Source of the DNA: Collimonas fungivorans Ter331
Lineage (GTDB): Bacteria > Pseudomonadota > Gammaproteobacteria > Burkholderiales > Burkholderiaceae_D
Reading direction: 5' to 3'
DNA: 64,000 nt
Assembly: GCF_000221045.1 (NCBI RefSeq)
Contig: NC_015856.1
Location: forward strand, 1,707,317-1,771,316
In this document: piece by piece, positions 8,152 to 16,700 of the stretch
Layout of the letters: every line of letters begins with the position of its first letter
Position numbering within the stretch: position 1 is the stretch's first letter
The notes under the pieces: model-generated
What the model saw: only the letters and a program-made list of their open reading frames with translations
What the model was told of the DNA's origin: nothing
The model's database searches: none
Program-made: the position numbers and the translations under genes

Positions 8152-9384
8152 TTATTCGAGCGGACTGCCGACCGCGGCCAGCGCTTCCAGGTAGGCGCCC
8201 ATCGGATGATAGAAATCGGTCTTGCCGTGCGGCGGTTTTTCCGGACCATAGCGCAGGTTGTCTTGCCGCAGGATGCGGTACCAGCCGCCGCGTTCCTGGT
8301 CGATCAGATGCGCGCTGCTGTATTGCCACAGTTTGTTGTAGTAGTCCCAGTAAGCCTGGTTGTTGCTGCGCGCCGCCAGCAAAGCCGCGGTAGCCAGCGA
8401 TTCGGCCTGCACCCAGAAATACTTGTCGCCGTCGCAGACGCTGCCGTCCGGCGCCAGCCCGTATACCAGGCCGCCGGATTCCCGGTCCCACGCGGCCGGC
8501 ATGGTGACGTCGAACAGCGCCCGGGCGCGCGGCAGCAGCCAGCCGGCGTCGCCTTGCAGGTGCGCGCGATGGCGTTCCAGCAGCAGCAACAGCTTGGACC
8601 ATTCAGTCATGTGGCCGGGCTGGAAACCCCACGGCCGGAACATGTTGCTGCTGTCGTGGCGGTTGTATTCCCAGTCCACGCTCCAGTCGGCGTGATAGTG
8701 CTCCCAGATCCAGCCGTCCGCCAAGGCGGCCTGGCGCACCGCGATGTTGTGCGCCAGCAGTTCGGCGCGCTGCAGGTAGCGCTGTTCGCCGGTTGCCTCA
8801 AAGGCGGCGATCAGCGCTTCGCAACTGTGCATGTTGGCGTTCTGGCCGCGGTAAGACGACACCACGCCGTCGGGCGTTGCTTCATCGGCGTACAAGCCGT
8901 CCGCTGCCGACCAGAACAGTTTCTCCATCAGGTCAAAAGTGGCGGCGATACCATCGGCGGCTTCGTCGATGCCTATGCGCAGGGCGTGGGCATGCGCCAG
9001 CAGCACGAACGCCAGGCCGTAGCAATGCTGGGTGCGGTCGACGGCGACGCCGTTTTCCAGCACCCAGGCATAACCGCCGTAAGACGGCTGCCAATGCCGC
9101 TGCTGCAAGAAGCGCAAGCCGTGGCGCGCGGCCTCGCGATATTCTTCCTTGCCGTCGAGGCGCCAGGCCAGGGCGTAGCAAAACACCATCCGGCTGCTGT
9201 TGACCAGGTGCCGGCTGGCGCTGTCGTAGACGCTGCCGTCATCGTTCAGGTAATGAAAAAAACCGCCGGCGGGATCGATCGCGCGCGGATGGAAGAAGGC
9301 GATGTCGCGCCGCATCCTGTCGCGCAGGAATTCCGCATCGCGGTAGTCGGCTTGGGTGGCAGCCGGGGTGGGATCTTGTCTCAT
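8152..9384 (-). CDS. AGE-family epimerase/isomerase (probable D-mannose isomerase)
   Basis: Member of the N-acylglucosamine 2-epimerase superfamily ((alpha/alpha)6 barrel), 410 residues. Family hallmarks seen are GGFFHYLNDDGSVYDSASRHLVNSSRMVF near residue 40-70, the HYHADWSVDWEYNRHD stretch, GHMTEWSKLLLLLERH and KYFWVQAESLATAALLAA, which carry the conserved His and Glu residues of the active site. Members act on N-acetylglucosamine, cellobiose or free mannose. The pairing with a fructokinase, pgi and zwf argues for D-mannose to D-fructose. It is flanked by the regulator upstream (42 bp) and the kinase downstream (46 bp), so all are probably co-transcribed. Confidence 0.85.
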   Translation of the reverse strand: MRQDPTPAATQADYRDAEFLRDRMRRDIAFFHPRAIDPAGGFFHYLNDDGSVYDSASRHLVNSSRMVFCYALAWRLDGKEEYREAARHGLRFLQQRHWQPSYGGYAWVLENGVAVDRTQHCYGLAFVLLAHAHALRIGIDEAADGIAATFDLMEKLFWSAADGLYADEATPDGVVSSYRGQNANMHSCEALIAAFEATGEQRYLQRAELLAHNIAVRQAALADGWIWEHYHADWSVDWEYNRHDSSNMFRPWGFQPGHMTEWSKLLLLLERHRAHLQGDAGWLLPRARALFDVTMPAAWDRESGGLVYGLAPDGSVCDGDKYFWVQAESLATAALLAARSNNQAYWDYYNKLWQYSSAHLIDQERGGWYRILRQDNLRYGPEKPPHGKTDFYHPMGAYLEALAAVGSPLE

Positions 9385-9426
9385 GTTTATATTTTTTATG
9401 GATGCATCGTCGGCGCTAAAGCACTG

Positions 9427-10287
9427 TCAACGAAAAAACGAATCGAACTGCATGTCGAACTGCTGCAAGGCTTTTTGCGCGTTCTGCATTTTCTTGCGGA
9501 ATTCCGGGCCGCGCTTGAGCGCCAGGCCGACCGCCAGGATGTCGATCACCACCAGGTGCGCCAGGCGCGCCGAGATCGGCGTGTAGGGATCGGTATTGAA
9601 ACTGAGGTCGATCGGCACCAGCACCGTGGCCAGTTCCGCCAGCGGCGTGCCGCTGGGACCCAGCACGATGATGTCGGCGCCGCCTTTTCTTGCCAGCTGC
9701 ACGCTGCGCAGCAGGGCCGCGTTGCCGCCGCGCTGCGAGATGGCGACCACTGCATCGCCCGGCTGCAGCAGCGATGCGGCGATACTGTGGATGTGCGGAT
9801 CGGAGTAGGCGACGGTGGGGACGCCGGAACGGAAGAATTTGTGCTGGGCGTCCGCCGCCACGATACCGGAAGTGCCCTGGCCGTAGAATTCGATCTTGTT
9901 GGCCTTGAGCAGGACATCCAGCGCCTTCTGGATGGCGTCGGCGCTCAGGTGGTTGCGCAGGTCGAGCAGGGTGTTGATCGAGCGGCTGCAGATCTTGTTG
10001 ACCAGGTCGGCCGCGATATCGTCCTGCGCCAGCATTTCGTTGGCGCCGGGCAGCGCCACCGCCAGGCTTTGCGCCAGCTTCAGCTTGAAATCGTGCCAGC
10101 CTTCGTAGCCGATGGCGCGGCAAAACCGCACTACCGTCGGCTCCGATACTTGTGCGTTCTTGGCCAGGGCGGTGATGTTTTCTGCCAGCGCCAGCTGCGG
10201 ATTATCGAGAATCGTCAGCGCGACCTTTTTCTCCGACTTCGACAGCAAGTCGATCTGGGTCCGGATCGCGTCCAGCAGCATTGTCAT
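9427..10287 (-). CDS. HexR-like transcriptional regulator (RpiR family)
   Basis: A 286-residue repressor-type protein: N-terminal winged helix (about 1-75) with recognition helix QVSEPTVVRFCRAIGYEG, then a SIS domain (about 120-260; KIEFYGQGTSGIVAADAQHKFFRSGVP, VVAISQRGGNAALLRSVQ). The recognition helix is almost the same as that of the glk-hexR fusion (SQPTVIRFCRTMG), so the two may share operators. It starts 15 bp after the zwf2 stop and precedes the AGE gene, inside the mannose/fructose operon. A second in-frame ATG two codons later (10281) is possible. RpiR-family membership is firm; whether it is the main HexR or a paralogue with another effector is open. Confidence 0.9.
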   Translation of the reverse strand: MTMLLDAIRTQIDLLSKSEKKVALTILDNPQLALAENITALAKNAQVSEPTVVRFCRAIGYEGWHDFKLKLAQSLAVALPGANEMLAQDDIAADLVNKICSRSINTLLDLRNHLSADAIQKALDVLLKANKIEFYGQGTSGIVAADAQHKFFRSGVPTVAYSDPHIHSIAASLLQPGDAVVAISQRGGNAALLRSVQLARKGGADIIVLGPSGTPLAELATVLVPIDLSFNTDPYTPISARLAHLVVIDILAVGLALKRGPEFRKKMQNAQKALQQFDMQFDSFFR

Positions 10288-10302
10288 TCGAGTCCGGCCC
10301 GC

Positions 10303-11775
10303 TCAGAGTTCTGGCAGCGCTTCTTCGCGCCATTGCAAACCGTCGCGCGCAATCAGGGCGCTGGCCGCGGCCGGGCCCCAGGTGCCGGCGGTGTAAGGAA
10401 TCGGATCGTCTTCTTCCTGGTCCCAGAATTCCAGGATGGGCTCCACCCATTCCCATGCCGCTTCCAGCTCGTCGCTGCGCATGAACAAGGTCAGCTGGCC
10501 GCGCAAGACATCCAGCAACAGCCGTTCGTAAGCTTCCATGCGCGGCGATTTAAAACTCTCGCGGAAATTCAGTTCCAGTTCGACCGGTTTCAGGCGCATG
10601 CCGTCGCCTGGCGTCTTGGCCATCAGGTTGAGGGTCAGGCCTTCGTCCGGCTGCAAGCGGATCACCAGGCAGTTCGGCTCGAAACTGCTGTTCGGCTGGG
10701 CAAAAATCGAATGCGGGATGGTTTTGAAGCGGATCACGATTTCCGCCAGCGAATCGGCCATGCGTTTGCCGGTGCGCAGGTAAAACGGCACGCCGGCCCA
10801 GCGCCAGGTATCGACTTCGGCCTTGAGGGCGACAAAGGTTTCGGTACGCGAGTGCGGATTGGCGTCGGCTTCCTTGCGGTAGCCCGGCACGGCGACGCCT
10901 TCGACGTGGCCGGAACGGTATTGGCCGCGCACTACGTTTTGCGCGAGGGTAGTCGGAGTGAAGTTTTTCAGTGAACGCAGGACTTTCAGTTTTTCATCGC
11001 GGACGGCATCTGGCGTGATCGATACCGGCGGTTCCATGGCGACGATGCACAGCAGCTGCAGCAAGTGGTTCTGCAGCATGTCGCGCAAGGCGCCCGAGGT
11101 TTCGTAGTAGCCCATGCGGTTGCCGACGCCCAGTTCTTCGGCAATCGTGATCTGCACGTCGGAAATCCATTCGCGGCGCCACAGCGGCTCGAACAATACA
11201 TTGCCGAAGCGCAGCGCCAGCAGGTTTTGCACCGTCTCTTTACCGAGGTAGTGGTCGATACGGAAAATCTGCGATTCGGCAAACACCTCGCCGACTTCGG
11301 CGTTGATCTGCTTGGCGCTGGCGAGGTCGCGGCCCAGCGGTTTTTCCAGCACTACGCGCGAGTTGGAGGTAGCCAGGCCGCAGGCCGCCAGGTTCTTGCA
11401 GATTTTCGAAAACAGGCTGGGCGGCGTCGCCAGGTAGAACACATTGGTGATTGCGTGGTCGGGCCGCATGGCTTCCACCAGCGCCTTGTAGGAGGCAGCG
11501 TCGGTGGCGTCCATGGCGACATACTTGATGCGCTTGCAGAAACGCTGCCAGACGGCGGCGTCCAGGGCTTCCTTGCTGACGTGCGGCTTGGCGTCCTGCT
11601 CTACATGCTTGAGGAAATCGGCGTCGCTGCTTTCATGGCGCCCGATGCACAGGATGCGCGCGCCTGGCGGCAAGTCGTTAGCGCGGTCGCGCGCATACAT
11701 TGCCGGCAGCAGCTTGCGCATTGCCAGGTCGCCGGTGCCGCCAAAGATTGCCAAATCGAATTCTGCAAGAGCCAT
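10303..11775 (-). CDS. zwf: Glucose-6-phosphate 1-dehydrogenase (copy 2)
   Basis: Second copy of the enzyme in this window, 490 residues, with FGGTGDLAMRKLLPAMYARDRAN at the N-terminus, VVLEKPLGRDLASAK, and active-site RIDHYLGKETVQNLLALRFGN. It is clearly divergent from copy 1 and sits in a different operon, between pgi and the RpiR regulator. Fed by Pgi-derived glucose-6-phosphate, it would connect mannose or fructose to the ED pathway. The two copies may differ in cofactor or regulation; the sequence alone does not tell. The ATG is preceded by a 105-bp gap after pgi in which I see no strong terminator. Confidence 0.95.
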   Translation of the reverse strand: MALAEFDLAIFGGTGDLAMRKLLPAMYARDRANDLPPGARILCIGRHESSDADFLKHVEQDAKPHVSKEALDAAVWQRFCKRIKYVAMDATDAASYKALVEAMRPDHAITNVFYLATPPSLFSKICKNLAACGLATSNSRVVLEKPLGRDLASAKQINAEVGEVFAESQIFRIDHYLGKETVQNLLALRFGNVLFEPLWRREWISDVQITIAEELGVGNRMGYYETSGALRDMLQNHLLQLLCIVAMEPPVSITPDAVRDEKLKVLRSLKNFTPTTLAQNVVRGQYRSGHVEGVAVPGYRKEADANPHSRTETFVALKAEVDTWRWAGVPFYLRTGKRMADSLAEIVIRFKTIPHSIFAQPNSSFEPNCLVIRLQPDEGLTLNLMAKTPGDGMRLKPVELELNFRESFKSPRMEAYERLLLDVLRGQLTLFMRSDELEAAWEWVEPILEFWDQEEDDPIPYTAGTWGPAAASALIARDGLQWREEALPEL

Positions 11776-11880
11776 GATATTTAAGACCTATAAGTTGCTA
11801 CCGCTAGTGAGAGATAGATGCAGGAGGGTGGGCGCAGTCTTGCCAGCGCCTTTTCATCCTGCCAAGAAAATATAACTCCG

Positions 11881-13542
11881 TTATGACAAAGCCCTACGCG
11901 CCATCGCAATCAGGCCGCTGGTCGAACTGTCGTGCGCATTTCCTTGGGGAGCAGGAGCCGCGGTCAGTTCGCCCAGGATGTTGCTGGCCAGGACCTTGCC
12001 CAGTTCGACGCCCCACTGGTCGAAGCTGTTGACGTCCCAGATCACGCCCTGGACGAACACCTTGTGTTCATACAAGGCGATCAGCGCCCCGAGGCTGGCC
12101 GGCGTCAGCGCTTCCATCAGGATCGTGTTGCTGGGGCGGTTGCCGGGGAAAATGCGGTGCGGCAGCAGGGCGGTGACCTGGTCGGCCGGCATGCCCTTGG
12201 CTTGCATTTCCGCCTGCACTTCGTCCGCATGCTTGCCGCGCATCAGCGCTTCCGACTGGGCGAAGCAGTTGGCCAGCAGTGCGGCTTGATGGCCTGGCAA
12301 CTGGTGGCTGGCATGCAAGGTGGCGATGAAGTCGACCGGCGTGATGTCTGTGCCCTGGTGCAGCAATTGAAAGTAAGCATGCTGGCCATTGGTGCCGACA
12401 TTGCCCCAGATGATCGGACAAGACTCTGCTTCAAGCGTGCGGCCGTCGAGGCTGACGCGCTTGCCGTTGCTTTCCATTTCCAACTGCTGCAGGTAGGAAG
12501 GGAAATTGCCCAGGTCCTGGTGGTAGGGCGCGATCGATACCGAACGGTAATCGAAGAAATTGCGGTACCAGACGCCCAGCAAAGCCAGGATCACCGGCAT
12601 GTTCTGTTCCAGCGGCGCGTCCTGGAAATGCCGGTCCATGGCGTGGGCGCCGGCCAGGAATTCGCTGAACTGTTCGAAACCGACCGCCAGCGCAACCGGC
12701 AGGCCGATCGACGACCATACCGAATAACGGCCGCCGACCCAGTCCCAGAACGGGAACATATTGGCGGCATCGATGCCGAACGCGGTGACGCCTTCGACAT
12801 TGGTGGAAACGGCAACAAAATGCTTGCGCAGATCGGACTCTTGGGCGCCGGCTGCATTTTGCAAAAACCAGTTGCGCGCGGAATGCGCATTCATCATGGT
12901 TTCCGCGGTGGTGAAGGTTTTCGAGGCGATCACGAACAGCGTGGTTTGCGGATCGACTTGCTGCAGCACGGCGTCAAGGTCGTCGCCGTCGACGTTGGAC
13001 ACGAAGTGCAGCTTGAGGTCGGCCCGCTGGTACGGACGCAGCGCCTGGCATACCATCTTGGGGCCGAGGTCGGAGCCGCCGATGCCGATGTTGACGATGT
13101 CGCTGATCGGTTTGCCCGTATAACCGAGCCATGTTCCGGAACGAACCGCGGCGCTGAAAGTCTGAACCCTTTCAAGCACCGCGTGGACGTCGGCGCTGAC
13201 CTGCTGGCCGTCCAGTTCCAGCGCAGGTTGTTGCGGCGCTCGCAAAGCGGTATGCAATACGGCGCGGTTTTCGGTAGTGTTGATTTTTGCGCCGGCAAAC
13301 ATCGCCTGGCGGCGGGGTTCGAGCTGGCGTTCGCGCGCCAGGGCAAACAGGTGGCCCATGGTCTCGGCGGTCACATTGTTTTTTGCATAATCGAGGAACA
13401 GGCCGGCTGCCTTGAGAGAGAACTGTTCAAAGCGAGACGGAGAGGCGGCGAACAGCTCGCGCAACGAGGTTTCTTTGATTGCTGCGTAATGTGCATGCAA
13501 GGCTTGAAAGCTGGCGGTAGTATTAAGCGCTGGTTGTGACAT
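11881..13542 (-). CDS. pgi: Glucose-6-phosphate isomerase
   Basis: Interconverts fructose-6-phosphate and glucose-6-phosphate in the cytosol. The 553-residue protein (from MSQPALN) has both family signatures, WDWVGGRYSVWSSIG and VNSFDQWGVELGKVL, plus NIGIGGSDLGPKMVCQAL and GNVGTNGQHAYFQLLHQG. A longer frame reaches 13587 but its first 15 residues (MYSRINSRPT...) look like leader sequence, so I start at 13542. It heads the minus-strand operon pgi-zwf2-rpiR-AGE-kinase. A HexR-like box at 13596-13610 lies 54 bp upstream of this start. Confidence 0.95.
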   Translation of the reverse strand: MSQPALNTTASFQALHAHYAAIKETSLRELFAASPSRFEQFSLKAAGLFLDYAKNNVTAETMGHLFALARERQLEPRRQAMFAGAKINTTENRAVLHTALRAPQQPALELDGQQVSADVHAVLERVQTFSAAVRSGTWLGYTGKPISDIVNIGIGGSDLGPKMVCQALRPYQRADLKLHFVSNVDGDDLDAVLQQVDPQTTLFVIASKTFTTAETMMNAHSARNWFLQNAAGAQESDLRKHFVAVSTNVEGVTAFGIDAANMFPFWDWVGGRYSVWSSIGLPVALAVGFEQFSEFLAGAHAMDRHFQDAPLEQNMPVILALLGVWYRNFFDYRSVSIAPYHQDLGNFPSYLQQLEMESNGKRVSLDGRTLEAESCPIIWGNVGTNGQHAYFQLLHQGTDITPVDFIATLHASHQLPGHQAALLANCFAQSEALMRGKHADEVQAEMQAKGMPADQVTALLPHRIFPGNRPSNTILMEALTPASLGALIALYEHKVFVQGVIWDVNSFDQWGVELGKVLASNILGELTAAPAPQGNAHDSSTSGLIAMARRALS

Positions 13543-13595
13543 ATCCGGAGTCTTTATTGTCGGTCGGGAATTTATACGACTATACAACAGTTATC

Positions 13596-13610
13596 GGTAA
13601 TTTCACTACA
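13596..13610. promoter_or_regulatory. Putative HexR operator upstream of pgi
   Basis: On the minus strand TGTAGTGAAATTACC matches the HexR consensus TGTARTWWWAYTACA except for one core base and the last base. It lies 54 bp before the chosen pgi start. Confidence 0.6.
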
Positions 13611-13813
13611 AAATATTTTGCAGCATGCTTGTTTAGCGCGGCTTTGCGGTCCGCGCCGGCCAGGCAACCTGTGATTTTCTCCAGATAACGGTCATGGCTT
13701 GTCGTATGGCTAAGAGTGTTGCGTCATGGGTAGGCCGAGCTTGCCGTAAAAAGACGGATGAAGGCAGGCAGGGGTGGAAAAAAGGGCGGTAAATTAGCGT
13801 TGCCGTATTATTT

Positions 13814-13828
13814 TGTAGTAAAATTTCA
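13814..13828. promoter_or_regulatory. Putative HexR operator upstream of edd
   Basis: TGTAGTAAAATTTCA fits the HexR consensus with a single change (TTTCA for TTACA). It ends 27 bp before the edd ATG, a position that would overlap the start of transcription. Confidence 0.65.
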
Positions 13829-13855
13829 AATTCCTACTGTTTCAAGGATCAAATC

Positions 13856-15730
13856 ATGTCTGTTCAAGCCAGCGTCGCCAAAGTCACCGAACGTATCGTT
13901 GCGCGCAGCCAGCCTTATCGTAGCGCTTATCTGGCGCGCCTGGAGCAGGCGCGCCGTCAGGATGTGCAGCGCGGAGCGCTCTCGTGCACCAATCTTGCAC
14001 ACGGTTTCGCCGCATTTCCAACGAATGATAAATTGAGGTTGAAACAGGACAAAAGTTCATCGGTCGCGATCGTATCTTCGTATAACGACATGTTGTCCGC
14101 GCACCAGCCGTTCGAGCACTATCCGCAAATCATCAAGGATGCGGTCCACGCGGCCGGCGGCGTCGCCCAGTTTGCCGGCGGTACGCCAGCGATGTGCGAT
14201 GGCGTGACCCAGGGCCAGCCGGGCATGGAATTGTCCCTGTTCTCGCGCGACGCGATTGCGATGGCGACGGCGATTGCGCTGTCGCACAACATGTTCGATG
14301 CCGCGGTCTATCTTGGCATCTGCGACAAGATCGTGCCGGGGCTGCTGATCGGCGCCCTGCATTTCGGCCACCTGCCGGCGGTGTTCATCCCCGGCGGCCC
14401 GATGACCAGCGGCATGACCAATAAAGAAAAGGTAAAGATCCGCCAGCTCTACGCTGAAGGAAAAATCGGCCGCGCCGAATTGCTGGAGGCGGAAGCCAAG
14501 TCTTACCACAGCGCCGGCACCTGTACTTTCTACGGCACCGCCAACAGCAACCAGATGCTGATGGAAGCGCTGGGCCTGCACCTGCCGGGCTCGGCATTCA
14601 TCACGCCGAACACGCCGCTGCGCGCGGCCCTGACTGCCGAAGCGGGGCGCCAGGCCTTGAAAATCACCGATCGCGGCGACCAGTACCTGCCGGTCGGCCA
14701 CGTGGTCAGCGAGAAGAGCATCGTCAACGCTATCGTCACCTTGCTGGCGACCGGCGGTTCCACCAACCATACCCTGCACCTGGTGGCGATCGCCAAGGCT
14801 GCCGGCATTGTCATCGACTGGAACGATTTCGATGCGCTGTCTGCCGTGGTGCCGCTGGTCACCCGCATCTATCCGAACGGCGACGCCGACGTCAACCATT
14901 TCCACGCTGCCGGCGGCACCGGGTTTGTGATCCGTGAACTGCTGGATGCCGGCCTGATGCATGAAGACGTCAAGACCATCCTTGGCGACAGCCTGCGCGC
15001 GCATTGCGCCGAACCTTTCCTGGAAGGTGAATCGGTAGTGTTCAAGCCGGCGCCGGCAGTCAGCGGCGACGATTCGGTGCTGCGCACCGCGACCGCGCCG
15101 TTTTCCGCCGATGGCGGCCTGCGGCTGCTGACCGGCAATCTGGGACGTTCGGTCATCAAGATTTCCGCAGTCAAGAAAGAACATTGGGTAGTGCAGGCGC
15201 CGGCGCTGGTGTTCCATTCGCAAGAGGCGTTCATGAAAGCGTTCCGCGCCGGTGAACTGGACCGCGATTTTGTCGCGGTACTGAGCCATCAAGGTCCGCG
15301 CGCCAACGGTATGCCGGAATTGCATGCATTGACGCCGGCGCTTGGGATTTTGCAGGATGCCGGCCGCCACGTAGCCTTGATCACCGACGGCCGCATGTCA
15401 GGCGCCTCAGGCAAGGTGCCGGCGGCGATCCACGTAACGCCGGAAGTCCTGGCCGGCGGTCCGCTGGGCCTGGTGCGCGACGGCGACATGATCCGCATGG
15501 ATGCCGAGCAGGGTATACTGGAAGCCTTGGTGCCAACCGAAGAATGGGCGCAGCGCCAGCCGCTGACGCTCGACCTGACTGCCAACCACGTCGGCATGGG
15601 CCGCGAACTGTTTGCGATGTTCCGCACCACAGTGAGCGCGGCGGAAGAGGGCGCCACCAGCTTCGGTTTGCCGCCTGTCTTGCATGATCAGGAAAGCGCC
15701 GAACAACAACCACAGAAAGCCACGATATGA
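13856..15730 (+). CDS. edd: 6-phosphogluconate dehydratase
   Basis: First dedicated ED enzyme: dehydrates 6-phosphogluconate to 2-keto-3-deoxy-6-phosphogluconate using an Fe-S cluster. At 624 residues it has the IlvD/Edd family length. Cluster-ligand cysteine contexts are present: [36 protein letters not shown] and [16 protein letters not shown]. The C-terminal [18 protein letters not shown] stretch is also typical. An AAGGA site precedes the ATG. The stop overlaps the eda start (ATGA at 15727-15730), so the two are translationally coupled. HexR control is inferred from the box just upstream. Confidence 0.96.
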   Translation: MSVQASVAKVTERIVARSQPYRSAYLARLEQARRQDVQRGALSCTNLAHGFAAFPTNDKLRLKQDKSSSVAIVSSYNDMLSAHQPFEHYPQIIKDAVHAAGGVAQFAGGTPAMCDGVTQGQPGMELSLFSRDAIAMATAIALSHNMFDAAVYLGICDKIVPGLLIGALHFGHLPAVFIPGGPMTSGMTNKEKVKIRQLYAEGKIGRAELLEAEAKSYHSAGTCTFYGTANSNQMLMEALGLHLPGSAFITPNTPLRAALTAEAGRQALKITDRGDQYLPVGHVVSEKSIVNAIVTLLATGGSTNHTLHLVAIAKAAGIVIDWNDFDALSAVVPLVTRIYPNGDADVNHFHAAGGTGFVIRELLDAGLMHEDVKTILGDSLRAHCAEPFLEGESVVFKPAPAVSGDDSVLRTATAPFSADGGLRLLTGNLGRSVIKISAVKKEHWVVQAPALVFHSQEAFMKAFRAGELDRDFVAVLSHQGPRANGMPELHALTPALGILQDAGRHVALITDGRMSGASGKVPAAIHVTPEVLAGGPLGLVRDGDMIRMDAEQGILEALVPTEEWAQRQPLTLDLTANHVGMGRELFAMFRTTVSAAEEGATSFGLPPVLHDQESAEQQPQKATI

Positions 15731-16383
15731 CATCCACAAATCTCCTTTACGGCAACCAGCTGCTGGACATCATGCGTGCATCGCCGGTGATCCCGGTGAT
15801 TGCGATCGACGATATCGAGCATGCGGTGCCACTGGCCAAGGCCCTGGTCGCAGGCGGGATTCGCGTACTCGAAGTGACCCTGCGCACGGCGCATGGCTTG
15901 CCTGCCATCCGCGCCATTGCGGAGCAGGTGCCGGGTGCGATTGTCGGCGTCGGCACCTTGACCCAGGCTGACGAGTTTGTCGCCGCGCGCGACGCCGGCG
16001 CGGTGTTCGGCGTTTCTCCCGGCTTGACGCCGGCCTTGATCGCCGCCGCCAAATCCAGCGGCCTGCCGCTGTTGCCTGGCGTGATGACGCCATCCGAAGT
16101 GATGGCGGCGCGCGAAGCCGGCTTCCGCCAGCTGAAGCTGTTCCCGGCGGTGCCGGCGGGCGGCGTCGGCATGCTGAATGCGATTGCCGGTCCTTTGGGC
16201 GACGTCACGTTCTGCCCGACCGGCGGCATTTCGCTGGAAACGGCGCCGGATTTCCTGGCCTGCAAGAACGTTGCCTGCGTCGGCGGTTCCTGGCTGACGC
16301 CGAAGGACGTGCTGAAGTCCGGCGACTGGGCGCGCATCACCGCCCTGGCCGCGGCCGCCAGCAAGCTGCGCAAGGCGCTCTGA
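15727..16383 (+). CDS. eda: KDPG/KHG aldolase
   Basis: Cleaves 2-keto-3-deoxy-6-phosphogluconate to pyruvate and glyceraldehyde-3-phosphate, the closing ED step. The 218-residue class I aldolase shows [13 protein letters not shown] with the catalytic Glu, [12 protein letters not shown], and the Schiff-base lysine context [14 protein letters not shown], followed by FCPTGGIS and [11 protein letters not shown]. It overlaps edd by four bases, a standard coupling arrangement. Confidence 0.96.
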   Translation: MTSTNLLYGNQLLDIMRASPVIPVIAIDDIEHAVPLAKALVAGGIRVLEVTLRTAHGLPAIRAIAEQVPGAIVGVGTLTQADEFVAARDAGAVFGVSPGLTPALIAAAKSSGLPLLPGVMTPSEVMAAREAGFRQLKLFPAVPAGGVGMLNAIAGPLGDVTFCPTGGISLETAPDFLACKNVACVGGSWLTPKDVLKSGDWARITALAAAASKLRKAL

Positions 16384-16403
16384 TCTTTTCCCTTCCCGCC
16401 ATC

Positions 16404-16431
16404 GCAGTCATGGTTCACCAACCGTGACTGC
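16404..16431 (+). terminator. Stem-loop downstream of eda
   Basis: A 12-bp stem (GCAGTCATGGTT / AACCGTGACTGC, one G-U pair) with loop CACC begins 20 bp after the eda stop. No U-run follows, so it may protect the 3' end rather than terminate by itself. Confidence 0.55.
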
Positions 16432-16450
16432 TGCGGCGACAAGCTGTACT

Positions 16451-16497
<47 letters not shown>

Positions 16498-16589
16498 GGT
16501 TTTTCCTGTCGCTGCGCTAATCCCGGCTAGAAATCCGGCCCTTGGCCGCCAAATGGTATTCATTGTTATAAATTGAATTGCGTATATTG

Positions 16590-16604
16590 ATAGTATTTAA
16601 CTAT
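16590..16604. promoter_or_regulatory. Putative OxyR-binding site of the catalase gene
   Basis: ATAGTATTTAACTAT matches the OxyR motif ATAGntnnnanCTAT at all but one defined base. It lies 96 bp upstream of the catalase ATG in an AT-rich stretch. Confidence 0.5.
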
Positions 16605-16700
16605 ATTTCCCATTGGAAATTATCAATATGCAAAGATGTTTTGGAACTCCATAATTTGCCGGCGTATCCCCGCACATGACAAAAACATTGAGGCCAAATC

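Larger units (their letters stand above)
13543..13855. promoter_or_regulatory. Divergent control region pgi / edd
   Basis: A 313-bp region separates the minus-strand pgi operon from edd-eda. It has one HexR-like box near each gene, about 220 bp apart, and no credible coding frame. Confidence 0.75.

Noticed and set aside
8206-10974. A 922-codon open frame on the plus strand
   Set aside because: It lies wholly opposite the AGE, RpiR and zwf2 genes, which have clear family motifs. Its composition (His, Arg, Gln, Val runs) is typical of the antisense frame of GC-rich genes.
11932-13539. A 535-codon plus-strand frame opposite pgi
   Set aside because: Same shadow effect; pgi carries both isomerase signatures on the minus strand.
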